In this document: positions 9,596 to 20,985 of the stretch, one piece after another
How the letters are laid out: each line of letters begins with the position of its first letter
How positions within the stretch are numbered: position 1 is the stretch's first letter
NCBI GenBank assembly: GCA_947184155.2
Contig: CAMXCT020001002.1
Coordinates: forward strand, 392,013-456,012
DNA length: 64,000 bases
Direction: 5' to 3'
From: Cladocopium goreaui
Lineage: Eukaryota; Sar; Dinophyceae; Suessiales; Symbiodiniaceae
Made by a program: the position numbers and the translations under genes
Notes under the pieces: generated by a model
The model's input: only the letters and a program-made list of their open reading frames with translations
Databases searched by the model: none
What the model was told of the DNA's origin: nothing

Positions 9596-11845
9596 TCAGA
9601 TGAGGCTCGGGAACGTCTCTGCAAGCTCTTGTATCAGCTTGCTCGCTGCATGTTTGTCCCCACGAACTTCGTCTAAAAAGTTCATAAGGTGCTCTGCCAT
9701 GCTCCTGAGAGACTTCTCATGCCCCCTCCCGCAAGCCTCATACTCACACAACATCACGCAACCATACTACAGGATCTTGCCATACTCTGCCACAATACTC
9801 GAGTCTTTGACTAGAAGTTGACGAGTGTCTTCGCATTCTTCTTGATGAGGCCCTCGCCAATTTCACGCACCACCTGCAGGACTTGAAACTTTCCCATGTT
9901 ATCCCTTTCGGCTTTTCGGGGTGGTAGCTGCGTGGCTGCCATCGGCTGGCCTGGTGCAATTTGTGCACAAACCTCAGGGAACATGTACTGTTTGTGAACT
10001 TCTGATTCGTGCTTGCCAGCCACATGCCACCCCAATCACCCTGCATACAGGAAATTTGCTGCTCAGTCGAACGATGTTGATACGATCCTTGATCCCACAT
10101 TAAGGGCAAAAAAAACAAACGAACCAATCCTGAACCACCCAGTCTTCTAGTTGCATTCAAGCAGCGGTTCCAAATGCTCAGCATTCTCAAGTCCGAGATG
10201 CATGGCCATTGCTTTGTGGCTGAGGCTGTACAGCCATTCCTTGGTACACTGAGCGATCACCAGCACTACTCATTCTATCTCATTCTGAAAGTATGAAGGT
10301 GCTGGCCCACCTTGGAGACAAAGGGCGAATTCCTACGAAACCAAGCTGTGAGTTTGAGGGTCCCTCCATAGTTGAAGCGAGCATCAGCCTTCAAGTCGGG
10401 ACAAAGAGAAGAGAGACTCTCCACTCCTTGTTTGACCTAGGATCAGGAAGTGGAGCATGCGTAGCTGTCATTTTTATGTTCTATCAGCGCTCTCGCGTCT
10501 TCCTCAGGGAAAATGATCAGAAAATATCAGAAACCATTCAAAAATACAATGCAAATTGGGGTTTATATAATCAAACTATAATTATATATCATCACATGGT
10601 TGTTAGATCCCACCTTGCGAAAACATGAAAAACTTGGCCGTCGCCAAAACACCGTGGGCCAAGCACCTTTCCCATGGAAGCTGCGAAGCTCATCACGCCA
10701 ACTGGATCCGAAGTCCATAGCACCGGCCAACACCACCATGGCAGCTTCCTCGAGGCAAAAAACTCTGGCAGCCCAGCCTGAATGGGACAACTTCGTCCCC
10801 GCTTGGACATTAAGAGGCAACATGACGCAATCATCTTTAATTCAATAAGTCACAATAAGATACAATAAGTATGGTTCTATGATTTTGTATTCTCAAATTC
10901 CGAATTCCCAATGACTGCAGAACGCATGGAGATTCCCATAGTCCTCATGGATCTGCTGTGAAGCTTCAGCAGCAAGCGGACCCTGAGAGTGGCAGGAGCT
11001 GGTTCGTAACCATCGTGAATGATTCATGTGGTAAACCCAAGCCATGTCGAACCATGGCTGCTTTCCAACTGGTGCAAACGGGCATGGTGCATAATGGTGC
11101 ATCTGTATATACATTGCATATGTTTTTAAACTGCCCATTTCTTGTGAAATTGATTGAATTTGGGGATGTTTTCAGTATGGGTTTGCTGTTTACCACATTA
11201 TGTCATGTAAATTCTGGACGCTACTGATACGCTGCGGGGTCATTAAAACTGAGACTTCTGCAAAAGGATGCTGGTTCGCCATCGCACAGACATCCTCAGA
11301 TTTCAGCTGGACCACTTCAAAGCTGGTGGGAAAGACATTTGAAATAAAACTCTTTGATGCTGGTTATTGCTGGTTGATGCTGTTTGCCACTGCTAAGTGC
11401 CACCAAAGAGTCCTCAAAATCCAAGGAAGCAGCAAAGCAAGCCGCATTCATGCGGCTCATCCAAGCTGGAAGACTCATAGAAGAAGCCTTAACACTCGCA
11501 TACACTCGCTAACACTCACGTCCAATTGTTCGACACAAGTCTGACAGCCCACATTGGACACACGCCACTGATCAGCCCACTGCTTGGGGCCACCGAGCGA
11601 CAACATCTTGCAAAGCACACACAGAATGTCGGGCTCGCTCTTGACATGGCATTGATGCCATGTGCCTCAAAGCAAAAATTCTGCCTCTGGTCGGTGCCTT
11701 CCAAAAATGAAAATCTCCAAGGAATTCGGGGTTACCAAAGCTGCTTCTTCCAAAGTACAAGCGACCCGACCGACCCAATTCAAGTAAGACTCGAGAAGTC
11801 CGGCAGCTCCTCTACATCGCGCCAAGCTCCCAAAGACGGCGCCAT
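9596..11845 (-). CDS. spliced gene with zinc-ribbon-like N-terminus, unknown function
   Basis: ATG at 11845 opens MAPSLGAWRDVEELPDFS. Exon 1 (11845-11791) ends at a GT donor in phase 1, and exon 2 (11665-11520) fits that phase. Exon 2 carries CVLC and CQTC 21 residues apart, a C-x2-C-x21-C-x2-C pattern typical of zinc ribbons. Exon 3 starts about 11487. Later exons with matching phases are (ends about 10614), 10436-10311 (42 codons), 10248 to about 10150, 9987-9823 (55 codons) and 9766-9596 with TGA. The C-terminal part is helical (SMAEHLMNFLDEV, KLIQELAETFPSLI). The exons between 11.3 and 10.6 kb are less certain, and the 10150/9987 junction is unresolved. Metal binding is inferred from spacing alone; no family is recognised. 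Confidence 0.6.
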
Positions 11846-12280
11846 GAGGAAAAAAAGAAAGAACTGATCAATATGTCTATAGAACATTATAGAACTGCCC
11901 ATGGCCTAGCATCTCTAACATGAATTTCAGCATATTTCAGCCCTGCAAGTTCAAGATGTTTCAAGGTTTGTAGGACATGTTGAGCCCACATTTGGCACAT
12001 TTGTACAAGAGCTTGTTTTTTCATTGGGAATCTGTGCTGATGGCGCAGGTCTTCTGCGCGTGGGGCCAAAACTTGTGATGGACTTTTGACTCGAAGCTTT
12101 TCGGTCCTGATGCCCATGTTGCTAGATGTTACATGCTGAAACCATTTGAAACCAACACAAAACTTGATCTACTCAAGTCTGCATCCAACACTCCGTCCCT
12201 CATCCAAAATGAACTGTCATCGTGCTGCTGCATGCCTTTAGTGTGTGCCTGTCACCCGCTCTTTTCTTTCTCTGGACCAG

Positions 12281-13080
12281 TTAAGTCAAATCCATTTGCA
12301 TGTGAGGCCTTCCTGGCATGTGAGGCAGCATCCCGTTGCATGTTGATGCGACCTCAAGCTTGAATAGCTCCACTTGCTTAGGATACTTTTGATACTTGTT
12401 GAGCACAGTGCTCTTTTGAAGATCTTGAGTTCCACACAGGGCCACCAAAACATGCCTGGAAAGGAAGGGAAGCATAAGAAACGCCAAGCCACACAAAGAA
12501 CATGCCCGCCTGATGCAGCTGAGACTGCAAAAGCTGAGGCTGCTGAGGTTGCTGAAGCTGGGGCTGCGCATAGGGCAGCATTGGTGGCATTTGTGAGCGC
12601 CCATCGCAACCGACATTCGCAGGCACGGGGATATGCACCATGCCCTGAGGTGGGACCTGTGCACCCTGCAGCACGCTCTGCAGGACGCTTTGCGGGAGGC
12701 CCTGCGGGAGGCCCTGCGGGAGGCTCTGCGGCATGCCTGGCAGAACCTGTCAGTACCCATTCGTCAGCTGATCCCATCTGAAGTCATCGCAAAAGACCAC
12801 AAATTAAGAAAGTGACAAATGAATGATTAATGAATGATCCATTTTGATCTCTAGTCTGACATGTCCAGTCTCTTACGATGATGTTGGCATTGGTGGCCTG
12901 CGCTGGCACTGGGGACCATGGCAAGTTCACGGCACCTGCTGGGAGCGCTGAAGCTGAGGCTTGGCAGCTTGGCAGCTTGGCAACAAATGTATTCAGATTC
13001 AAACAAGCCAACCTGGTCCGAAGTGGGGCGCAGGGTGCTGTAGCACAGGAGCGGCCTAATGCTGCATTGAAAGCTGAAAG
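12281..13080 (-). CDS. Gln/Pro-rich protein gene, three exons seen
   Basis: Exon A runs from about 13080 to 12877 and ends at a strong GTAAGA donor (contains VNLPWSPVPAQATNANII). Exon B (12746 to at least 12510) starts after CAG in the same phase and is dominated by Pro and Gln (GMPQSLPQGLPQ, QPQLQQPQQPQLLQSQ). Exon C (about 12470-12281) contains HVLVALCGTQDLQKSTVLN and stops with TAA. B and C join in frame either through a 34-nt GC-AG intron or a nearby site. Low-complexity P/Q-rich proteins of this type are often RNA-binding or nuclear, but that is only an analogy. Overlapping Ala-rich frames are repeat shadows. Confidence 0.55.
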
Positions 13081-13310
13081 CCTCTACTGTTGTTTTTTTT
13101 CCAAAATTATTGAGTATCTTGTGGATGGTGTGGGTGGGGTTCTATTGTGGAAAGTTTTTTTCAGGAGGAGCTTTATCCACCTTTATACACCTTTCTTTGG
13201 GTAAAGCTGGTCCATTTACTTTAGAAAGCCATATCCATATTAAAGTTTAATTATTAAAGCCTTGAAAATGCAAGGTTTCCCAAATTACACCGGCATAGAC
13301 CCCAGATAGA

Positions 13311-14385
13311 AAAGGTTTCCCAACGTGGGAACCAAAGGCTACCATGGCAAGGAACTGCCGGTTCCCAGACCTTGAAACTTACGGTTCCCAACCTGGGAAC
13401 TAGAGGTTACTATTGCAAGGAATTGCCGGTTCCCAGAAGTTAGAATTTATGTTTTCGAAGCTAAGCGGCTATCATTGTAAGGAACTGCGATTTCCCAAAG
13501 CTTGAAACTCATGGTTCCAAGCCTGAAAAAGCATACGTTACCAGTGGGAGGATCTGTTGATTTGCAAAAAGTTAGACCTCATGGTTCTTAATGTTGTTTT
13601 GTTTTGTTTACTGAGCCGGCAACAGAACCTTTTTTTTGCTTAATGGACCGGTAGCGGAATGTTTGCGTTCGGCTGCTGGGCCGGCATAAAAATGTTTTTG
13701 CACGAAAAAGGTGCATGTTAAAATGATATGAAAATAGTTTCTTTACAACTTTATGGTTTTGCTTAATGGACCGGTAAAGAACGCTTTGTTTTGCTTAATG
13801 GACCGGTACCGGAATGTTTGCATTTGGTTCATGGCAAGGAACTGCCGGTTCCCAAAGGTTGGAACTCACTGTTGCCAACGTGGGAACCACAGGTTACCAT
13901 TGCAAGGAACTGCCGGTTCCCAGAGGTTGGAACTCCTGGTTCCCAACCCGGGAACCAGAGGTTACCATTGCAAGCAACTGCCGGTTCCCAGAGGTTGGAA
14001 CTCATGCTTCCCAACCTGGGAACCATAGGTTACCATCGCAAAGAACTTCCAACTCCTAAAGGTTGGATGGTTCCCAACGTGGGAACCAAAGGTTACCATG
14101 GCAAGGAACTGCCGGTTCCTAGACCTTGAAACTTACGGTTCCCAACCTGGGAACTAGAGGTTACTATTGCAAGGAATTGCCGGTTCCCAGAAGTTAGAAT
14201 TTATGTTTTCGAAGCTAAGCGGCTATCATTGTAAGGAACTGCGAGTTCCCAAAGCTTGAAACTCATGGTTCCAAGCCTGAAAAAGTAACGTTACCAATGG
14301 AAGGATCTGTTGATTTGCAAAAAGTTAAAACTCATGGTTCTTAATGTTGTTTTGTTTTGTTTACTGATCCGGTAACATAGACCCG
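13311..14385. repeat. 760-bp higher-order repeat, left part
   Basis: Built of 68-bp monomers (start words at 13873, 13941 and 14009) containing GGAACTGCCGGTTCCCAGA and the hairpin GGTTCCCA-nnn-TGGGAACC. The block starts inside one unit at about 13311, and a second unit begins near 13740. Corresponding points are 754 bp apart (13317 and 14071). It also holds the linker TTTGCTTAATGGACCGGTA. It is the same family as 18480-20985. Confidence 0.95.
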
Positions 14386-14390
14386 GGCAA

Positions 14391-14430
14391 GCCGGCGGCG
14401 GAAGTTTCCCAAGAATAAATGACCTATAGT
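14391..14430. other. repeat-boundary motif GGCGGCGGAAGTTTC
   Basis: GGCGGCGGAAGTTTC, AATAAATGACCTATAG lies exactly where the 760-bp repeat gives way to other arrays. A diverged copy (GGCGGTGGCGGAAGTTTC, AATAGGAAACCTATAG) is at 45592-45629, again just before a repeat block. Confidence 0.55.
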
Positions 14431-14504
14431 TCAAGGCCAGCCTGTCCCGAGCGTGTCCTTCCCTCGACAAGCGGTTTTTTTTTCAGCGAGAGACGAAGCA
14501 AAGT

Positions 14505-15125
14505 CTTCACACTCCACACTTCACACTTCACTCTTCGCACTCCAAACTTCACACTCCACAGTCCACACTTCACACTTCTCACTTCTCACTGCTTCCTTCA
14601 CACTCCAAACTTCACACTCCACACTTCACACTTCGCACTTCACAGTCCACACTTCTCACTTCCCACTGCTTCCTTCACACTCCAAACTTCACACTTCACA
14701 CTTCTCACTTCGCACTTCACACTCCACACTTCACACTCCACACTTCACACTCCAAACCTCACACTTCACACTTCTCACTTTGCACTTCACACTCCACACT
14801 TCACACTTCACACTTCTCACTTCGCACTTCACACTCCACATTTCACACTTCACACTTCACAGTCCACACTTCACACTTCTCACTGCTCACTGCTCACTGC
14901 TTCCTTCACACTCCAAACTTCACACTTCACACTCACTTCGCACTTCACATTCCACATTTCACACTTCACACTTCACAGTCCACACTTCACACTTCTTACT
15001 GCTCACTGCTTCCTTCACACTCCAAACTTCACACTTCACACTCCACACTCCACACTTCACACTGCACTCTTTGCACTCCAAACTTCACACTCCACACTTC
15101 ACAGTCCACACTTCACTTTCTAGTC
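14505..15125. repeat. CTTCACACTC-type 10-bp repeat
   Basis: About 600 bp of variants of CTTCACACTC, CTCCACACTT and CTTCTCACTG. It keeps plus-strand frames open (Phe/Thr/Leu/His-rich) by composition, so they are not taken as genes. Confidence 0.95.
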
Positions 15126-15149
15126 ATTTATTCTTGGGACACTAATGCC

Positions 15150-15385
15150 GTCACTTCTACTTCCCACTGTCATTACCTAAAAAGGGGCCAGTCCAAACAG
15201 TTACAATACTCATTGTCACTACAGCCACAACGGTCATTGTCAAAGTAGTCTTTGTCATAGTATCTATGGTCACAGTAGTCATGATCAGAATAGTCACAGT
15301 CACAGTCACATCAGGTATGGTCACACTAATCAAAGTCACGGTGGTCATTTTATGGAGGTTATCAACATACAACCGCACGAACGAT
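15150..15385. repeat. degenerate GTCACA/GTCATT repeat
   Basis: Loose hexamer-like repetition of GTCACAGTAGTC, GTCATTGTC and similar words, giving Val/Thr/Ile-rich frames. No gene. Confidence 0.6.
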
Positions 15386-15387
15386 GG

Positions 15388-15545
15388 AATTACTTCACAC
15401 TCCACACTTCACACTTGTCACTTCTCACTGCTTCCTTCACACTCCAAACTTAAACTTCACACTCCACACTTCACACTTCTCACTTCCCACTGCTTCCTTC
15501 ACACTGCACACTTCACACTGCACTCTTCACGCCCCACACTTCACT
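15388..15545. repeat. second CTTCACACTC array
   Basis: Same ten-base family as 14505-15125, resuming after a 240-bp gap. Confidence 0.9.
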
Positions 15546-15574
15546 GCTCTAAACCTACGTGCAACGGCGTCGGA

Positions 15575-16395
15575 AAATTGTAGCTCCAAAACCGGATCTC
15601 GACGCCAGAGCGAAAAAAAGACGATTTTGAAGCACTTTTTAAAAGGATTTTTAAAAGGAAAATTACTAGCGCCAAAATGGAGGAAATCTGCTGACAAATC
15701 ACTGTCGCAGCCTTCATGCAGCCACTCCAATACGATTTACGAAGTCCAGCTGCAAAAGACAATAGTATTACGCATGCAGCCTCAGCATGAAGCAACCTTG
15801 ACGCAGCTATTACAATGCGATCTGCGGAGGCTGAGTTGCAAAACACAATAGAACTACGCGCAACTGGGTCGGAAATTGCAGGTCCAAAACCGGATCTCGA
15901 CGCCAGAGCGAAAAAAAAGACGATTTTAAAGCACTTTTTAAAAGGATTTTCAGAAGGAAAATCACTAGCGCCAAAATGGAGAAAATCTGCTGACAAATCA
16001 CTGTCGCAGCCTTCATGCAGCCACTCCAATACGATTTACGAAGTCCAGCTGCAAAAAACAATAGTATTACGCATGCAGCCGCGGCACCAAGCAACCTTGA
16101 CGCAGCCATTACAATGCGATCTGCAAAGACTGAGTTGCAAAACACAATAGAACTACGCGCAACTGGGTCGGAAATTGCAGCTCCAAAACCGGATCTCGAC
16201 GCCAAAGCGAAAAAAAGACGATTTTGAAGCACTTTTTAAAAGGATTTTTAAAAGGAAAATTACTAGCGCCAAAATGGAGAAAATCTGCTGACAAATCACT
16301 GTCGCAGCCTTCATGCAGCCACTCCAATACGATTTACGAAGTCCAGCTGCAAAAGACAATAGTATTACGCATGCAGCCGTGGCAAGAAGCAACCT
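15575..16395. repeat. 299-bp tandem repeat, ~2.7 copies
   Basis: The word ACCGGATCTC recurs at 15591, 15890 and 16188 (spacing 299 and 298). Each unit carries GAAGCACTTTTTAAAAGGAT, GCGCCAAAATGGA and TCCAATACGATTTACGAAG. Copies are more than 90 percent alike by eye. The last is cut off where the 85-bp array begins. Confidence 0.95.
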
Positions 16396-16409
16396 TGACG
16401 CAGCCATTT

Positions 16410-17545
16410 ACACTGCGGGAACGATCCTACAGTTGCAAAGCACAATGGAATTCCATCGGCAACTCATCCACCAGCACCACTTGCAATCCCATTTACATTG
16501 CGGGAACGATCCTAGAGTTGCAAATCACAATGAAATTCCATCGGCAACTCATCCACCAGCACCACTTGCAATCCCATTTACATTGCGGGAACGATCCTAC
16601 AGTTGCAAAGCACAATGGAATTCCATCGGCAACTCATCCACCAGCACCACTTGCAATCCCATTTACAGTGAGGGAACGATCCTAGAGTTGCAAATCACAA
16701 TGGAATTCCATCAGGCAACTCATCCACCAGCACCACTTGCAACCCCATTTACAATGCGGGAACGATCCTACAGTTGCAAATCACAATGGAATTCTGTCGA
16801 CCACACATGCACGAAAAACAGTTGAAACCCCATTTACAATGCGGAACCGATCCGAGACCGATATCCGACCATGATCCGACCACACACGAGACCGTCTCGC
16901 AACCGTCGCACCGCAGAGGTAGATCATCGAGGTTCGGGGACGCACTTTGTATGGAAAAACATAGGGTTTCGTGCATCTGCTATCTCTCAAAAACGCATTT
17001 CGTGCGAGACTTCCTTCAAAACTCCATCGGCAACTCATCCACCAGCACCACTTGCAATCCCATTTACAGTGAGGGAACGATCCTAGAGTTGCAAATCACA
17101 ATGCAATTCCATCAGCAACTCATCCACCAGCACCACTTGCAAATCACCCATTCATCCACCAGCACCACTTGCGGGAACGATCCGACAGTTGCAAATCACA
17201 ATGGAATTCTGTCGACCACACATGCACGAAAAACAGTTGACACCCCATTTACAATGCGGAACCGATCCGACCATGATCCGCCCATGATCCGAACATGATC
17301 CGAGCATGATCCGACCACACACGAGACCGTCTCGCACCCGTCGCACCGCAGAGGTAGATCATCGACGTTCGGGGACGCACTTTGTATGGAAAAACATAGG
17401 TTTCGTGCATCTGCTATCTCTCAAAAACGCATTTCGTGCGAGACTTCCTCCAAAACTCCATCGGCAACTCATCCACCAGCACCACTTGCAATCCCATTTA
17501 CATTGCGGGAACGATCCTACAGTTGCAAATCACAATGCCCTGACT
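16410..17545. repeat. 85-bp array plus a duplicated 300-bp segment
   Basis: GCGGGAACGATCCTA occurs at 16415, 16500, 16585, 16670 (GAGGGA variant) and 16756, period 85. It is followed by a segment with ATGATCCGACC words and CGCACTTTGTATGGAAAAAC at about 16800-17095, repeated nearly unchanged at about 17216-17520 with an offset of 415-435 bp. Confidence 0.9.
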
Positions 17546-18440
17546 AACTCTTTCCCTCACTAACTCTTTCTTTGACTAACTCTTTCCCTCACCAACTCTT
17601 TCCCTCACTAACTCTTTCTTTGACTACCTCTTTCTTTAACTAACTGTTTCTTTGACTAACTGTTTCTTTGACTAACTCTTTCCCTCACTAACTGTTTCTT
17701 TGACTAACTCTTTCTTTGACTAACTCTTTCTTTGACTAACTCTTTCTTTGACTAACTCTTTCCCTGACTAACTCTTTCTTTGACTAACTCTTTCTTTGAC
17801 TAACTCTTTCTTTGACTAACTCTTTCTTTGACTAACTCTTTCTTTGACTAACTCTTTCCCTGACTAACTGTTTCTTTGACTAACTGTTGCTTTGACTGAC
17901 TCTTTCTTTTACTAACTCTTTCTTTGACTAACTGTTTCTTTGACTAACTGTTTCTTTGACTAACTTTTTTCTTTGACTAACTGTTTCTTTGACTAACTGT
18001 TTCTTTGACTAACTCTTTCTTTGACTAACTCTTTCTTTGACTAACTGTTTCTTTGACTAACTGTTTCTTTGACTAACTCTTTCCCTGACTCTTTCTTTGA
18101 CTAACTGTTTCTTTGACTAACTCTTTCTTTGACTAACTCTTTCTTTGACTAACTGTTTCTTTGACTAACTGTTTCTTTGACTAACTCTTTCTCACTCTTT
18201 CTTTGACTAACTCTTTCCTCAAACTCTTTCTTTGACTAACTCTTTCTCCTGACTAACTCTTTCTTTGACTAATGTTTCTCTAACTCTTTCTTTGACTAAC
18301 TCTTTCTTGACTAACTGTTTCTTTGACTAACTCTTTCTTTGACTAACTGTTTCTTTGACTAACTCTTTCTTTGACTAACTCTTTCTTTGACTAACTGTTT
18401 CTTTGACTAACTGTTTCTTTGACTAACTCTTTCCCTGACA
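17545..18440. repeat. 16-bp repeat CTAACTCTTTCTTTGA
   Basis: About 900 bp of head-to-tail 16-mers with CTTT/GTTT and TTTG/CCTG alternations. Purely repetitive and without frames. Confidence 0.97.
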
Positions 18441-18479
18441 TTCTAAAAGTCCGTAACACGGAAGTTTCTCCCCCTAAAC

Positions 18480-20985
18480 TTCCTTTGAACAGAACCTTTT
18501 TTTTGCTTAATGGACCGGTAGAATGTTTGCGTTTGGCTGTTGGGCCGGCATAAACATGTTTTTGAACGAAAAAGGTGCATGTCAAAATGTTATGAGAACA
18601 GTTTCTTTGCAATTTTTTTGTTTTGCTTAATGGACCGGTACAGAACGCTTTGTTTTGTTTAATGGCCGGTACCGGAATGTTTGCGTTTGGTTCATGGCAA
18701 GGAACTGCCGGTTCCCAAAGGTTGGAACTCACGGTTGCCAATGTGGGAACCACAGGTTGCCATTGCAAGGAACTGCCGGTTCCCAGAGGTTGGAACTCCT
18801 GGTTCCCAACCTGGGAACCAGAGGTTACCATTGCAAGCAACTGCCGGTTACCAGAGGTTGGAACTCATGCTTCCCAACCTGGGAACCATAGGTTACCATT
18901 GCAAAGAACTTCCAATTCCTAAAGGTTGGAACTGATGGTTCTCAACGTGCGAACCAAAGGTTACCATGGCAAGGAACTGCCGGTTCCCAGACCTTGAAAC
19001 TTACGGTTCCCAACCTGGGAACCAGAGGTTACCATTGCAAGGAATTGCCGGTTCCCAGAAGTTAGAATTTATGTTTTCGAAGCTAAGCGGCTATCATTGT
19101 AAGGAACTGCGGATTCCCAAAGTTTGAAACTCATGGCTCCAAACCTGAAAAAGCATACGTTACCAGTGGAAGGATCTGTTGATTTGCAACTTTATGGTTT
19201 TGCTTAATGGACCGGTAAAGAACGCTTTGTTTTGCTTAATGGACCGGTACCGGAATGTTTGCGTTTGGTTCATGGCAAGGAACTGCCGGTTCCCAAAGGT
19301 TGGAACTCACTGTTGCCAACATGGGAACCACAGGTTACCATTGCAAGGAACTGCCGGTTCCCAGAGGTTGGAACTCCTGGTTCCCAACCTGGGAACCATG
19401 GGTTACCATTGCAAGCAACTGCCGGTGCCCAGAGGTTGGAACTCATGCTTCCCAACCTGGGAACCATAGGTTACCATCGCAAAGAACTTCCAATTCCTAA
19501 AGGTTGGAACTGATGGTTCCCAACGTGGGAACCAAAGGCTACCATGGCAAGGAACTGCCGGTTCCCAGACCTTGAAACTTACGGTTCCCAACCTGGGAAC
19601 CAGAGGTTACCATTGCAAGGAATTGCCGGTTCCCAGAAGTTAGAATTTATGTTTTCGAAGCTAAGCTTCGATCATTATAAGGAATTGCCGGTTGCGAAAG
19701 ATTGAAACTCATGGTTCCAAACCTGAAAAAGCATACGTTACCAGTGGAAGGATCTGTTGATTTGCAAAAAGTTAGACCTCATGGTTCTTAATGTTGTTTT
19801 GTTTTGTTTACTGAGCCGGTAACAGAACCTTTTGTTTTGCTTAATGGACCGGTAGCGGAATGTTTGCGTTCGGCTGCTGGGCCGGCATAAAAATGTTTTT
19901 GCACGAAAAAGGTGCATGTTAAAATGATATGAAAACAGTTTCTTTACAACTTTTTGGTTTTGCTTATTGGACCGGTAAAGAACGCTTTGTTTTGCTAAAT
20001 GGACCGGTACCGGGATGTTAGCGTTTGGTTCATGGCAAGGAACTGCCGGTTCCCAAAGGTTGGAACTCACTGTTGCCAACGTGGGAACCACAGGTTACCA
20101 TTGCAAGGAACTGCCGGTTCCCAGAGGTTGGAACTCCTGGTTCCCAACCCGGGAACCATGGGTTACCATTGCAAGCAACTGCCGGTTACCAGAGGTTGGA
20201 ACTCATGCTTTTTAACCTGGGAACCATAGGTTGCCATTGCAAAGAACTTCCAATTCCTAAAGGTTGGAACTGACGGTTCCCAACGTGGGAACCAAAGGTT
20301 ACCATGGCAAGGAACTGCCGGTTCCCAGACCTTGAAACTTACGGTTCCCAACCTGGGAACCAGAGGTTACTATTGCAAGGAATTGCCGGTTCCCAGAAGT
20401 TAGAATTTATGTTTTCGAAGCTAAGCAACTATCATTGCAAGGAGCTGCGGATTCCCAAAGTTTGAAACTCATGGTTCCAAACCTGAAAAAGCATACGTTA
20501 CCAGTGGAAGGATCTGCCGATTCCAAAAAGATAAAAATCATGGCTCTTAATGTTGTTTTGTTTTGTTTACTGAGCCGGTAACAGAACCTTTTGTTTTGCT
20601 TAATGGACCGGTAGCGGAATGTTTGCGTTCGGCTGCTGGGCCGGCATAAAGATGTGTTTGCACGAAAAAGGTGCATGTTAAAATGATATGAAAACAGTTT
20701 CTCTGCAACTTTATGGTTTTGCTTAATGGACCGGTAAAAAACGCTTTGTTTTGCTTAATGGGCCGGTACCGGAATGTTTGCGTTTGGTTCATGGCAAGGA
20801 ACTGCCGGTTCCCAAAGGTTGGAACTCACTGTTGCCAACGTGGGAACCACAGGTTGCCATTGCAAGGAACTGCCGGTTCCCAGAGGTTGGAACTCCTGGT
20901 TCCCAATCTGGGAACCAGAGGTGACCATTGCAAGCAACTGCCGGTTCCAAGAGGTTGGAACTCATGCTTCCCAACCACACAGCAC
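18480..20985. repeat. 760-bp higher-order repeat, right part (four units)
   Basis: The anchor GGTTCATGGCAAGGAACTG begins one base before 18690, 19268, 20028 and 20787. Spacings of 760 and 759 mark full units; 578 marks a unit with an internal deletion. Each unit combines three to five 68-bp palindrome monomers with a linker holding two or three TTGCTTAATGGACCGGTA words, TTATGTTTTCGAAGCTAAGC and GCACGAAAAAGGTGCATGTT. Frames inside are shadows of the repeat. Confidence 0.95.

Noticed and set aside
14419..15145. 234- and 230-codon Phe/Thr/Ser/His-rich frames
   Set aside because: Products of the CTTCACACTC repeat; two registers are equally open.
13311..20985. CRISPR array
   Set aside because: Repeats of 68 bp abut each other without unique spacers and form a 760-bp higher-order unit; no cas-like gene; the host is eukaryotic.
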